Shown here: positions 24,075 through 31,333 of the stretch, piece after piece
Layout of the letters: every line of letters starts with the position of its first letter
Position numbering within the stretch: position 1 is the stretch's first letter
Assembly: GCA_017439405.1 (NCBI GenBank)
Contig: JAFSJF010000155.1
Location: forward strand, 1-32,615
Reading direction: 5' to 3'
Length of the DNA: 32,615 nucleotides
From: Bacteroidales bacterium
Lineage (GTDB): Bacteria > Bacteroidota > Bacteroidia > Bacteroidales > F082
Translations under genes and position numbers: made by a program
The notes under the pieces: generated by a model
What the model was told of the DNA's origin: nothing
Seen by the model: the letters and a program-made list of their open reading frames with translations, nothing else
Database searches by the model: none

Positions 24075-25100
24075 TTAGTACTCGTTTGTGTTTCCGGTAA
24101 CTACATATCTGCCCAGTTTCACAGTGACGATATGGATAAAGTAATCCCATTTGTATTGATCAACAAACTCTATTTGATCCCAACTTAATTTCCAATTCAC
24201 CGGGCGTTGGTTGGCCAGGTTGTGATGCGTACCGACGTACTCAAATGGAAGGCCTAAGTATGAGTCGAGGCAGTAGCACATGTTGCTTGCTGAGATTGTC
24301 GGGGTGGCATGGGTATCGGCTGGCCATGCATAAATTCTCGAGTTTCCGATGAAATCAGACCCGTACTGGTCGATATATTCATTATAATTGAATTCGACAT
24401 CCATCGAATAGACATAAAAAACCCTTTGAGGAGGACATTCTGGCATCGCGTACAACTTTCCTTCTAGGAGATTGAGGGCTTGCTGCAAAGTTCTTAAGCC
24501 ATTGCCGTTCCAGACATACGTAATGTTGTCGCTGAACAGCGAGTCGCACATCACGCCTGCCTCCCAGGAATCTTGGAAATACCACCAATGGTCGCGCGTC
24601 ACATAGGTGGTAATCAGAGAAATCGTAACCTCTCCGCTTTCGGAGATGTCGGCTCCGATGAAGCGGAAGTGCTTGCCATCAAGGTTGAGGCTGTGGTAGA
24701 ACTCGTCAATGTCGTAGGCGACATTCGAGTAAAGGGCGTTAAGGTCGGTCAGCGAAACCTCTCCGTTGGCCACGTCGATGTGGTAGCGGAGCGTGTCGTA
24801 GCGCAGGTCGGTGAACTCCACGTTGGCATTGGCGAAGTCGTAGTTGGCCACGCTCGAAAGGTGCCAGGCGGCCTCCTCGAGGCTAAGCATCTCGTCCTCG
24901 CCTCGGGTGGCGGTCTGCATCCTCTGCTTGAACTCCTTCAGGTAGGCGTTCATGTCGTCCACTTGTGGCGGAGTGAAGGCCTTGGCGGGTTGTGCGTTGT
25001 TGTTCAAGAAGGCGTCGTGGTTTTCTTTCTTGCACGACACCACGGCCACCGTAATGGCCACCACCATCAAGAAGATGGAAAAGATTGAAAACTTTTTCAT
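24075..25100 (-). CDS. Putative lipoprotein, unknown function
   Basis: A 341-residue protein with a lipoprotein signal (MKKFSIFSIFLMVVAITVAVVSC, Cys23 lipidated). After a Lys/Asn-rich linker comes a helical segment (DDMNAYLKEFKQRMQTATRGEDEMLSLEEAAWHLSS) and then an aromatic-rich region (HWWYFQDSWEAGVMC, YVYSMDVEFNYNEY) with three or four cysteines. The family is not recognised. It stands 42 bases after the DUF3244 protein and downstream of the TPR regulator, so it may be a target of that regulator, which is an inference from position. The start Met at 25100 opens the signal; an upstream Met at 25127 is not followed by a signal sequence. Confidence 0.75.
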   Translation of the reverse strand: MKKFSIFSIFLMVVAITVAVVSCKKENHDAFLNNNAQPAKAFTPPQVDDMNAYLKEFKQRMQTATRGEDEMLSLEEAAWHLSSVANYDFANANVEFTDLRYDTLRYHIDVANGEVSLTDLNALYSNVAYDIDEFYHSLNLDGKHFRFIGADISESGEVTISLITTYVTRDHWWYFQDSWEAGVMCDSLFSDNITYVWNGNGLRTLQQALNLLEGKLYAMPECPPQRVFYVYSMDVEFNYNEYIDQYGSDFIGNSRIYAWPADTHATPTISASNMCYCLDSYLGLPFEYVGTHHNLANQRPVNWKLSWDQIEFVDQYKWDYFIHIVTVKLGRYVVTGNTNEY

Positions 25101-25142
25101 GGATTTAGGTTTTAATTGGTTAAACATAGGTTTAGAGTTGTA

Positions 25143-25526
25143 TTAATCCGTCACCGTGAACTCACCATAATACTCGTCGCCGTTGGGGAGGGTGAAGGTG
25201 ACAATGTAATTCCCCGCATTGGGGATGTAAACCTGCAAACCGTTCGGGGTAAACACCGAAAGGCATTGCACTGAAGCACCAGCAGCTGTGGCAACTTCCA
25301 CAGAGACTTGACCAAGGTTCTCACTGAATACCACCGTAAGCACATGACCATTAATTGAAGGTGCAATGCTTCCGCTCTTATCAACACCTCCATGGTGAGC
25401 TTTCTGTTTGGTAAGAATGGATCCTTCTCCTTTTTCTTTTTCCGTTCTGGCCGCGCCACAGGCGTAGCAATATGCTCCCGAAAGGACCAAGCAGAGCATT
25501 AGAATCAATGTTGTTACTTTTTTCAT
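25143..25526 (-). CDS. DUF3244-like small secreted protein
   Basis: A 127-residue protein with a signal peptide (MKKVTTLILMLCLVLSGAYC) and, after a charged linker, a short immunoglobulin-like or beta-sandwich domain: SINGHVLTVVFSENLGQVSVEVATAAG, then GLQVYIPNAGNYIVTFTLPNGDEYYGEFTVTD. The order NGxxLxVxFxxxLGxVxVxVxxxxG...GxYxIxFxxxxGxxxYGxFxV is that of the Bacteroidetes DUF3244 family. Such proteins often lie next to TPR-HTH regulators of the kind found just upstream. The mature N-terminus may be lipidated at one of the two cysteines of YCYAC. A promoter with -7 and -33 elements precedes it. Confidence 0.75.
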   Translation of the reverse strand: MKKVTTLILMLCLVLSGAYCYACGAARTEKEKGEGSILTKQKAHHGGVDKSGSIAPSINGHVLTVVFSENLGQVSVEVATAAGASVQCLSVFTPNGLQVYIPNAGNYIVTFTLPNGDEYYGEFTVTD

Positions 25527-25552
25527 CGTGTATTAGGTTTAAAATCACGATG

Positions 25553-25583
25553 CAAAAGTATAGGGATTGTGAAGACCCTGCAA
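25553..25583 (-). promoter_or_regulatory. Promoter (-33 and -7) of the DUF3244-lipoprotein pair
   Basis: On the minus strand, TTG at 25581-25583 is followed after 20 bases by TACTTTTG at 25553-25560. This matches the Bacteroidetes housekeeping promoter and lies 27 bases upstream of the ATG at 25526. Confidence 0.6.
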
Positions 25584-25633
25584 GAAATTAATGGTTCGGA
25601 AAGGTTGGGTGTTTTTTGTTAACGTCTTGTAAA

Positions 25634-27613
25634 TCAAATTGATGATGGGTTTCGAGCTATATCCATCAAGATAACGGGAAGCGGTTTTTCACTGCCCAAT
25701 ATCTTCTGGATTTTGATGACGCGCTCAACCACGGTGTTATAGGCGCGTTGCATCAACGCGGAAACATCGGCGTGGGTCAGGTTGAGCAGATAGAGGCAGC
25801 AATAGTCAATATCAATATTGGTGAGTTTTGGGTATGTCTTCCTGAGACGGAGCGTTAACTGGCTAAAGTGAAGGTCGGCAGCCACACGCAAGTCCAATAG
25901 CTGCTGCTTGTCCAAAGCGTATGACTTATAGAGCTCACAATCTATTTTCGCCTTGAACTGCCCTTCGTTCACCCGCTCCATGATGAGGCGGCATATAGGT
26001 TCTTCATTGAACGAGGTAGCCGATTCGGTTTTTGCAGCCAAATCATCCAATTGCTTGATTTGGTCTTTCAGTTCGCGCAGTTCCTGGTTGCTCCGTTTCA
26101 GCCGGCCCGACATGGCGGCTTGCTCCATGCGGTGGGTTTGTCGCTCGGCTTCAAGGACTTCTGCGTGCTGCTTGTCCTTTTCTTCCATCTCTTTTCTTGC
26201 TTTGGCCTCTTTTGTCTCCAACTCCCTTTGGTGATGTCTTTCTTTGTCCTCCAGCAGTTTTCTTGCTTCCGCTTTTTGCTCCCTCAGCTGCTTCTTGTTT
26301 CTCAGTTTTACAACAATGAAGACAACCAAAGCAACCACTATGGCTATGGGAACGATCATCCACAATGCTTTCTTTACGGCTTTTTCTCGTTCCAATTCGA
26401 CCCGCTTCTCTTGTTTTTGAGCCAAATAGTCCTTGAACATCTCGTTAACCTTCGAGCCATACGTTTTCTTTTCAATCTCCGACAGCGTAAAGCCCGCGAG
26501 AAACGAGGCATATTTTTGGGCTTTTATGGAATCTCCTTCCATCTGGTATATGCTACTTAAATTCTCCGCAGCCATCATCTTGGATGTAATGTCTTCTTTT
26601 TGTTCAAATACGGTTTCCAAATAGACTCGCGAAGAATCATAGTGCTTATCATCAAACAAGATATTGCCGAGAGTCAATAACCTGGTAGTCTTTTCTTCCT
26701 CATCTGCCGAAAGTGCAACTAAATGTTTTAAATTCTTCACGACAGAATCCAAACTATAAGGCACATTATAATAGGCAAATATGGTTTTGTTCGTCATAAG
26801 GTCTCTATAATGGAGATTGTCAAAATCAGGCATGTTCTTCAATGCTTCATCATAGTAGAATGTTGCACTGTCTTTTTGGTCAAAAATGTCATATTGTAGC
26901 CCCAAATGATATAGCAAAACAGGTATTCCATATTTAGACGTCGGTTCTCGTCGGCAATAAAACAATGCTTGTTTATAACAAGCAATGGCTGGTTCGGCCA
27001 ACAATTGTTCCTCAAACATTTCACCAAGACGACCATATGTTAAGGCCATAAACTGCGCCTTTTTCCCCACCAGTCCCCTCTCCTCAAACTGTTCTTCCAT
27101 CACCTCCAAGGTCTTCAGGTATTCCGCACAGGCTTGCACAATACTGTCGTTTTCGTAATAGCCTACGCCGTTGATGTAGTGGGCGCGGGCATCCAAGAAT
27201 ACGAGGTTGTCGATTTGGTTTGGAGATTGCGGGTCAAGCCCGCAATGACGGTTTCGTGGCTGAGAGTTGTCGTTCAGAGCGATTGTCAGGCTGTCGAAAT
27301 AGGCCACGGCTTGAAGCAGTTCCTCGCGGTTGGTCTGCCCCCAGTCGTTCTTATACAGCAACTCCGAAATCAGCATTTGGCAGTAATGCCCATTAAACCC
27401 ATCCAGGCTATCCGCCTCGGGGCTTGCCACAAACCGCTGCAGCTGCACCAAGGCACTATCCGGCTGCCGCCACATCAGGCTGTCGATGGCGGACAGTTCT
27501 TCAGACGGCCCTTCGGCAGGCTCATCGACCTGGGCCGAAGGCGAGCAGGCCACTACCATAGCCATCAAAGCAACCCATAGCCATAATCCTGTGAAACCGA
27601 TATGCTTTCCCAT
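25634..27613 (-). CDS. Membrane-anchored TPR/coiled-coil regulator with HTH-like C-terminus
   Basis: A 659-residue protein. The N-terminus is a lipoprotein signal (lipobox before Cys23). Residues about 40-400 are helical TPR-like repeats. Residues 416-436 form a transmembrane helix (WMIVPIAIVVALVVFIVV). A long charged coiled coil follows (437-530). The C-terminal 75 residues (LRLRKTYPKLTNIDIDYCCLYLLNLTHADVSALMQRAYNTVVERVIKIQKILG) resemble the LuxR-like helix-turn-helix end of Bacteroidetes TPR regulators. Residues 120-133 (RNRHCGLDPQSPNQ) derive from a palindromic DNA repeat. The role is likely a membrane sensor or transcription regulator of the adjacent DUF3244 and lipoprotein genes; the target is inferred. 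Promoter at 27639. Confidence 0.75.
   Translation of the reverse strand: MGKHIGFTGLWLWVALMAMVVACSPSAQVDEPAEGPSEELSAIDSLMWRQPDSALVQLQRFVASPEADSLDGFNGHYCQMLISELLYKNDWGQTNREELLQAVAYFDSLTIALNDNSQPRNRHCGLDPQSPNQIDNLVFLDARAHYINGVGYYENDSIVQACAEYLKTLEVMEEQFEERGLVGKKAQFMALTYGRLGEMFEEQLLAEPAIACYKQALFYCRREPTSKYGIPVLLYHLGLQYDIFDQKDSATFYYDEALKNMPDFDNLHYRDLMTNKTIFAYYNVPYSLDSVVKNLKHLVALSADEEEKTTRLLTLGNILFDDKHYDSSRVYLETVFEQKEDITSKMMAAENLSSIYQMEGDSIKAQKYASFLAGFTLSEIEKKTYGSKVNEMFKDYLAQKQEKRVELEREKAVKKALWMIVPIAIVVALVVFIVVKLRNKKQLREQKAEARKLLEDKERHHQRELETKEAKARKEMEEKDKQHAEVLEAERQTHRMEQAAMSGRLKRSNQELRELKDQIKQLDDLAAKTESATSFNEEPICRLIMERVNEGQFKAKIDCELYKSYALDKQQLLDLRVAADLHFSQLTLRLRKTYPKLTNIDIDYCCLYLLNLTHADVSALMQRAYNTVVERVIKIQKILGSEKPLPVILMDIARNPSSI
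27221..27250. repeat. REP-like palindrome inside the TPR gene
   Basis: ATTGCGGG (27226-27233) and CCCGCAAT (27239-27246) form an 8-bp palindrome with loop TCAAG. With its flanks it reads GTCATTGCGGGCTTGACCCG... on the minus strand, the pattern of a widespread bacterial intergenic repeat. It is translated as RHCGLDPQSP within the TPR regulator. Confidence 0.75.
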
Positions 27614-27638
27614 TTCGTTTCAAATGTTTACACGTGTG

Positions 27639-27646
27639 CAAAAATA
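27639..27646 (-). promoter_or_regulatory. -7 element for the TPR regulator
   Basis: TATTTTTG on the minus strand fits TAnnTTTG and is 26 bases from the start codon at 27613. Confidence 0.5.
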
Positions 27647-27695
27647 ATGAAAATTGTATCGTCTCGTTCACTATTCGAAGTGCCATTCATCACCC

Positions 27696-28259
27696 TTAAA
27701 GCACGCCCAAATGCTCCAAAAGAATCTTCAATCCAATGAGAATCAAGATAATACCACCAAACACTTCGGCGTTCTTCTTGAATTTCGTTCCGAAGACGTT
27801 GCCGATTTTCACGCCGAGGACGGAAAAAACGAAGGTCGTCAACCCGATAATTGCCACCGACGCCCACAGCTCCACCTCGATGCAGGCGAACGAAACGCCC
27901 ACCGCCAAGGCATCGATGCTGGTGGCGATGGCCAAAAGAAGCATCGTCTTGAAATCCAATGCATTGGTCTGCTTCGAGTCCTCCTTGCCCGCTACGGCCT
28001 CGCGAATCATGTTGGCACCAATCAGAAAGAGCAAGCCGAAGGCAATCCAATGATCAACCGACTCGATGAAACACGCAAACTGCAACCCCAACAAATACCC
28101 GATTACGGGCATCAAGGCCTGGAACGTGCCAAACCACAAGCCGCAAACGAGTGCCATACGCATAGAGAACCTTCTCGTTGTCAGTCCTTTGCAGACCGAA
28201 ACCGAGAACGCATCCATTGACACGCCCACAGCAATCAGCAATAGTTCGACGAAGGTCAT
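27696..28259 (-). CDS. mntP: Manganese efflux pump MntP
   Basis: A 187-residue inner-membrane protein with six hydrophobic helices arranged as two similar halves. Each half opens with the conserved acidic motif in the membrane: GVSMDAFSVSVCKG at residues 12-25 and ATSIDALAVGVSFA in the second half, with the Asp residues expected to bind manganese. The closing GGIILILIGLKILLEHLG is typical of MntP (DUF204). It exports Mn2+ to avoid toxicity. Start Met at 28259 is chosen because MTFVELLLIAVGVSMDAF is the normal N-terminus; an earlier in-frame Met lies in the promoter. It is divergent from the outer-membrane protein gene, with 89 bases shared between them. Confidence 0.94.
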   Translation of the reverse strand: MTFVELLLIAVGVSMDAFSVSVCKGLTTRRFSMRMALVCGLWFGTFQALMPVIGYLLGLQFACFIESVDHWIAFGLLFLIGANMIREAVAGKEDSKQTNALDFKTMLLLAIATSIDALAVGVSFACIEVELWASVAIIGLTTFVFSVLGVKIGNVFGTKFKKNAEVFGGIILILIGLKILLEHLGVL

Positions 28260-28277
28260 TTCGATTGATTTGTGGTG

Positions 28278-28285
28278 CAAAAATA
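28278..28285 (-). promoter_or_regulatory. -7 element for mntP
   Basis: TATTTTTG on the minus strand fits TAnnTTTG and is 19 bases upstream of the mntP ATG. Confidence 0.55.
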
Positions 28286-28296
28286 GCACATTTTTA

Positions 28297-28326
28297 TTGG
28301 GGACTGACGGAAAAAAACTAATTTTG
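28297..28326 (+). promoter_or_regulatory. Promoter (-33 and -7) of the outer-membrane barrel gene
   Basis: TTG at 28297-28299 is followed after 19 bases by TAATTTTG at 28319-28326, an exact match to the Bacteroidetes consensus. It is 23 bases upstream of the ATG at 28349. Confidence 0.65.
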
Positions 28327-28348
28327 CCATCATTTTAAACATCGAACT

Positions 28349-29695
28349 ATGAAGAAATCCTTACTCCTCGTGCTCGCCCTGCTATTGGCTGTGGGCGGTT
28401 TTGCACAAGACGAACAAAAGCAAGAAAAGAAGAAAGCCAAGAAAGAAAAGGTTTACAACGAAAAAGGCGAGATCATCAAGCAGGGTTGGAATATCGGCCC
28501 GTTGCCTGTGTTGGGCTTCGATAGCGACTTGGGCTTCCAGTATGGCGCCTGTGTCGATATCTTCAACTTCGGCGACGGCACGCGCTATCCGCGTTATTTC
28601 TACAAGTTCAACGTCGAGGTGTCGCGCTACACGAAAGGCTCAGGCGTGTTCCGCTTCTATGCCGACATGCCGTATTTGGTGAAGGACACGAAACTCTTCT
28701 TCGACCTCACCTACAACTACTCGAAGAAGTTCGAGTTTTTCGGCTTCAACGGCTTCGAGGCCAGCGGCTTCGACCCCTACGCTGAATTGGTGGATACCAA
28801 GAGCGGCTATCATTTCATCAAGCGCAACACGTTGCGTTTTGTTGGGTCGATGCAAAGGCCGTTGCGTTTCCTCCCGAACTTGAACTGGGTGGCAGGCCTG
28901 GCCTACTACAACGTCAAGACCGACCGCATCAACCTTGAGGGCTATGAGGACCAAGTGACGCTTTATGAGAACTATGTGGATGCTGGCATCATCAAGGAAA
29001 ACGAGAAGGAAGGCGGCAACATCGCCCAACTTCGCCTCGGCTTGAATTACGACAGCCGCGACCACAACAGCGACCCGTCGAAAGGCATTTATGCCGAATA
29101 CACCCTTACGGGTTCTTCCGACTTCATCGACGGAAACGGTTACAACAGCTTGATGCAAACCTTCATGTGGCGGCATTATATCCCACTTTACAAGGACAAG
29201 CTCACATTCGCCTACCGTTTGGGGGTGCAGCACAAAATTGCCGGCAACACGCCGTGGTACATGATCAACAACATCAACATGCCGTTCTTCCAGAAGATGT
29301 ACACGGAAGGCTTGGGCGGCGTGGTGACCATGCGCGGCGTGAACCGCAACGGCGTGCTCGGCGATGGCTTCGTGCTGGGTAACGCTGAGGTCCGCTGGCA
29401 CTTCCTCGATTTCCAGTTCATCAACCAAAACTGGCAACTGGCTTTCTGCCCCTTCTTCGATGCCGGTATGGTCATCCAGCCTTTCCGCGAGAAGGAATTG
29501 CAAGAAGCTGAAATCGAGGGTGTTGAGTTGTATAGCGGCAATAAGGAAGGCATCCACACCAGCGCGGGTGCCGGATTGAAAATCATCATGAACCGCAACA
29601 TGATCCTTGGTGTTGACGCAGGCCGTGCCCTCGACTCGCGCGACCGTGACGGTAAAGCGGTAAAGATTTTTGTCGGATTCAATTACATCTTCTAA
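28349..29695 (+). CDS. BamA/TamA-like outer-membrane beta-barrel protein
   Basis: A 448-residue protein with a signal peptide (MKKSLLLVLALLLAVGGFAQ), a Lys-rich linker (QEKKKAKKEKVYNEKGE), and then a sequence of alternating beta strands ending with VKIFVGFNYIF, the aromatic C-terminal signature of outer-membrane barrels. The stretch GVVTMRGVNRNGVLGDGFVLGNAEVRW looks like the lid loop and strand (RGV/F motif and a following N-A-E-x-R) of the Omp85 surface-antigen barrel. No POTRA domains are present, so it is a stand-alone barrel. Its partner or substrate is unknown. It lies divergent to mntP, and a hairpin follows it. Confidence 0.8.
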   Translation: MKKSLLLVLALLLAVGGFAQDEQKQEKKKAKKEKVYNEKGEIIKQGWNIGPLPVLGFDSDLGFQYGACVDIFNFGDGTRYPRYFYKFNVEVSRYTKGSGVFRFYADMPYLVKDTKLFFDLTYNYSKKFEFFGFNGFEASGFDPYAELVDTKSGYHFIKRNTLRFVGSMQRPLRFLPNLNWVAGLAYYNVKTDRINLEGYEDQVTLYENYVDAGIIKENEKEGGNIAQLRLGLNYDSRDHNSDPSKGIYAEYTLTGSSDFIDGNGYNSLMQTFMWRHYIPLYKDKLTFAYRLGVQHKIAGNTPWYMINNINMPFFQKMYTEGLGGVVTMRGVNRNGVLGDGFVLGNAEVRWHFLDFQFINQNWQLAFCPFFDAGMVIQPFREKELQEAEIEGVELYSGNKEGIHTSAGAGLKIIMNRNMILGVDAGRALDSRDRDGKAVKIFVGFNYIF

Positions 29696-29702
29696 TTCTA
29701 AT

Positions 29703-29749
29703 AAATGACGTAGGGCTGCCATAATATGACAGCCCTACATGCGTCATTT
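29703..29749. terminator. Hairpin between the barrel gene and gpmA (REP-like)
   Basis: AAATGACG/CGTCATTT (29703-29710 and 29742-29749) forms the outer stem and TAGGGCTG/CAGCCCTA (29711-29718 and 29730-29737) the inner, with a CATG bulge. The inner arm shares TAGGGCTG with the hairpins at 20782 and 22408. It lies between convergent genes and probably ends both transcripts. Confidence 0.65.
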
Positions 29750-29760
29750 CACAAATCACA

Positions 29761-30507
29761 TTATTTCGCCTTGCCTTGGTTGGCGACGGCGGCCATCAGC
29801 GCGGCCACCTTTTCGGGGTCGCCGAGGAAGAAGTCCTTCTGGAGTTTCATGTCGTCGTCAAACTCGAAGACATACGGGATGCCCGTCGGTATGTTGAAGG
29901 CGATGATCTCGTCGTTGCCCATGCCTTTCAGCACCTTGACGACACCACGAAGGCTGTTGCCGTGGGCGACGACCAACACTTGGTCGTGGGTCTCAAAAGC
30001 CTTCATGATATGGTCTTCGTAATAAGGCATCACACGCTCGATGGTGTCGCAAAGGGCCTCGGTGAGCGGGATTTGCTCGTCGGTGAGTTCGGCGTAGCGC
30101 GGGTCCATGCGTGGGCTTTTCGGGTCGTTCATCTCCAGCGCGGGCGGTCGCACGTCGAAGGCTCGGCGCCACAGGCGCACTTGCTCGTCGCCGTATTTCT
30201 CGGCGGTCATCTTCTTGTCGAGGCCTTGCAGTTGTCCATACGACTTCTCGTTGAGACGCCACGACTTATAGACCGGTAGCCAGTCCATGTCCATAGCCTC
30301 AAGAGCCAAGTTCAAGGTCTTGATGGCGCGTTTCAGGTAGGAGGTGAAGCAGATTTCGGGCTTGTAGCCGTTCTCTTTCAGCACCTTGCCCGCTTCCTTG
30401 GCTTCTTCGATGCCTTTCTCCGAGAGGTCCACGTTGGTCCATCCCGTGAAGAGGTTCAATTTGTTCCATTCACTTTCACCGTGACGGATTAAAATCAGTT
30501 TTTTCAT
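29761..30507 (-). CDS. gpmA: 2,3-bisphosphoglycerate-dependent phosphoglycerate mutase
   Basis: A 248-residue glycolytic enzyme that interconverts 3- and 2-phosphoglycerate through a phosphohistidine intermediate. The N-terminal LIRHGESEWN carries the catalytic His9. Other landmarks are NLFTGWTNVDLSEKG, TSYLKRAIKTLN, WRLNEKSYGQLQG (Glu and Tyr that contact substrate), and the second catalytic histidine in VVAHGNSLRGV. The length is the typical 248-250. The start at 30507 is 26 bases downstream of a small upstream gene, and they probably share a promoter. Confidence 0.96.
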   Translation of the reverse strand: MKKLILIRHGESEWNKLNLFTGWTNVDLSEKGIEEAKEAGKVLKENGYKPEICFTSYLKRAIKTLNLALEAMDMDWLPVYKSWRLNEKSYGQLQGLDKKMTAEKYGDEQVRLWRRAFDVRPPALEMNDPKSPRMDPRYAELTDEQIPLTEALCDTIERVMPYYEDHIMKAFETHDQVLVVAHGNSLRGVVKVLKGMGNDEIIAFNIPTGIPYVFEFDDDMKLQKDFFLGDPEKVAALMAAVANQGKAK

Positions 30508-30533
30508 TTGATTCGGTTTTTATTTGATTCTGC

Positions 30534-30713
30534 TTAGTGTCTTGGGTTTTGTGGCTTGATGTACCATGTCTCCAATCTGCGCTTGAAGTCACTTGCACTC
30601 ATGTCGCCAGATCTCTCGTCTTCGCGTATCTTGTTTCGATAATCATCCAGCGTCATCTCAACATCCGGGTCGGGAAAAAGCCAATTGATTCTTTTTGTTT
30701 CGGTAGTTGCCAT
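30534..30713 (-). CDS. Unrecognised 59-residue protein upstream of gpmA
   Basis: A short open frame (ATG at 30713, stop at 30534) that encodes a 59-residue acidic/basic protein beginning MATTETKRINWLFPDPDVEM and ending in KPQNPRH. It is polar and predicted to be largely helical, with no signal or membrane segment. A -7 element lies 17 bases upstream and the stop is 26 bases before gpmA, so the frame looks real and is likely the first gene of a gpmA operon. I do not recognise the family. The central stretch (TLDDYRNKIREDERSGDMS, then FKRRLETWYIK) could be a small antitoxin or regulator, but this is only a guess. Confidence 0.6.
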   Translation of the reverse strand: MATTETKRINWLFPDPDVEMTLDDYRNKIREDERSGDMSASDFKRRLETWYIKPQNPRH

Positions 30714-30729
30714 GGTTCATTATTTTGCG

Positions 30730-30737
30730 CAAAAGTA
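30730..30737 (-). promoter_or_regulatory. -7 element for the 59-aa gene and gpmA
   Basis: TACTTTTG on the minus strand fits TAnnTTTG. It directly follows the terminator T-run of the upstream operon. Confidence 0.55.
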
Positions 30738-30778
30738 CAAAAAAATCCGCAATCCAAGCATTCGCCCGAATTGCGGAT
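30738..30778 (-). terminator. Terminator of the acetyltransferase operon
   Basis: A 9-bp stem ATCCGCAAT/ATTGCGGAT (30745-30753 and 30770-30778) with a 16-nt loop is followed by a run of seven T on the minus strand. It is 17 bases after the acetyltransferase stop. Confidence 0.75.
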
Positions 30779-30794
30779 GATTTCGATGCCCCGC

Positions 30795-31331
30795 TTATTC
30801 AATCATCCTAATGACCTTCGCCGGCACACCGCCAACGATGGCCCCATCAGGCACATCCTTTCCAACCACGGCACCAGCGGCCACGATGGCGTTCTCGCCG
30901 ATGGTGACACCTGCAAGGATGGTGGCGTTGGCGCCAATCCAGGCGTTCTTCTTGATGACGATGGGCTTGGTGAGGAGAGAATGTCTCGTTTCAGCGTCTT
31001 CGGGATGGTATTCCGTGGCCAACACACAATGCGGCGCAATGAACACGCCCTCTTCGATGGTGATGCCGCCCAAGGCCAAGAAGGTGCAGCCGAAGTTGAC
31101 GAAACTGTTTTTGCCGAAGGTCGTCCGCTTGCCGTAGTTGATGTTGAACGGCGGAAACACACGTACCGTGTCGTCGATTTCCGACCCCGTGATTTTCCGA
31201 AGGTATTCGCGTACTTCGGCCTCCGTCTTGGGGCCGCAGTTCATCTCGGCCACCAGACGCATGCACTCCTTCACCTCTTCGTACAGCGCATCGCTGCCGA
31301 CATGGTCTTTTCCAGTGGGTTTGTTGTCCAT
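30795..31331 (-). CDS. Sugar O-acetyltransferase (maltose/galactoside acetyltransferase type)
   Basis: A 178-residue left-handed beta-helix acetyltransferase of the LacA/Maa type, transferring acetyl from acetyl-CoA to a sugar hydroxyl. The N-terminal helical cap contains AEMNCGPKTEAEVREYL, then PPFNINYGKRTTFGKNSFVNFGCTFLALGGITIEEGVFIAPHCVLAT, with the catalytic-loop His in IAPHC. Hexapeptide coils follow (KKNAWIGANATILAGVTIGENAIVAAGAVVGKDVPDGAIVGGVPAKVI). The start Met at 31331 is two bases after the stop of the flavodoxin gene; an in-frame TTG six bases earlier would overlap that stop. Cytoplasmic; the sugar acceptor is unknown. Confidence 0.92.
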   Translation of the reverse strand: MDNKPTGKDHVGSDALYEEVKECMRLVAEMNCGPKTEAEVREYLRKITGSEIDDTVRVFPPFNINYGKRTTFGKNSFVNFGCTFLALGGITIEEGVFIAPHCVLATEYHPEDAETRHSLLTKPIVIKKNAWIGANATILAGVTIGENAIVAAGAVVGKDVPDGAIVGGVPAKVIRMIE

Positions 31332-31333
31332 GG

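Noticed and set aside
27628-28050. A 140-residue minus-strand frame overlapping mntP
   Set aside because: It overlaps the clear MntP gene in another frame and has no family sequence.
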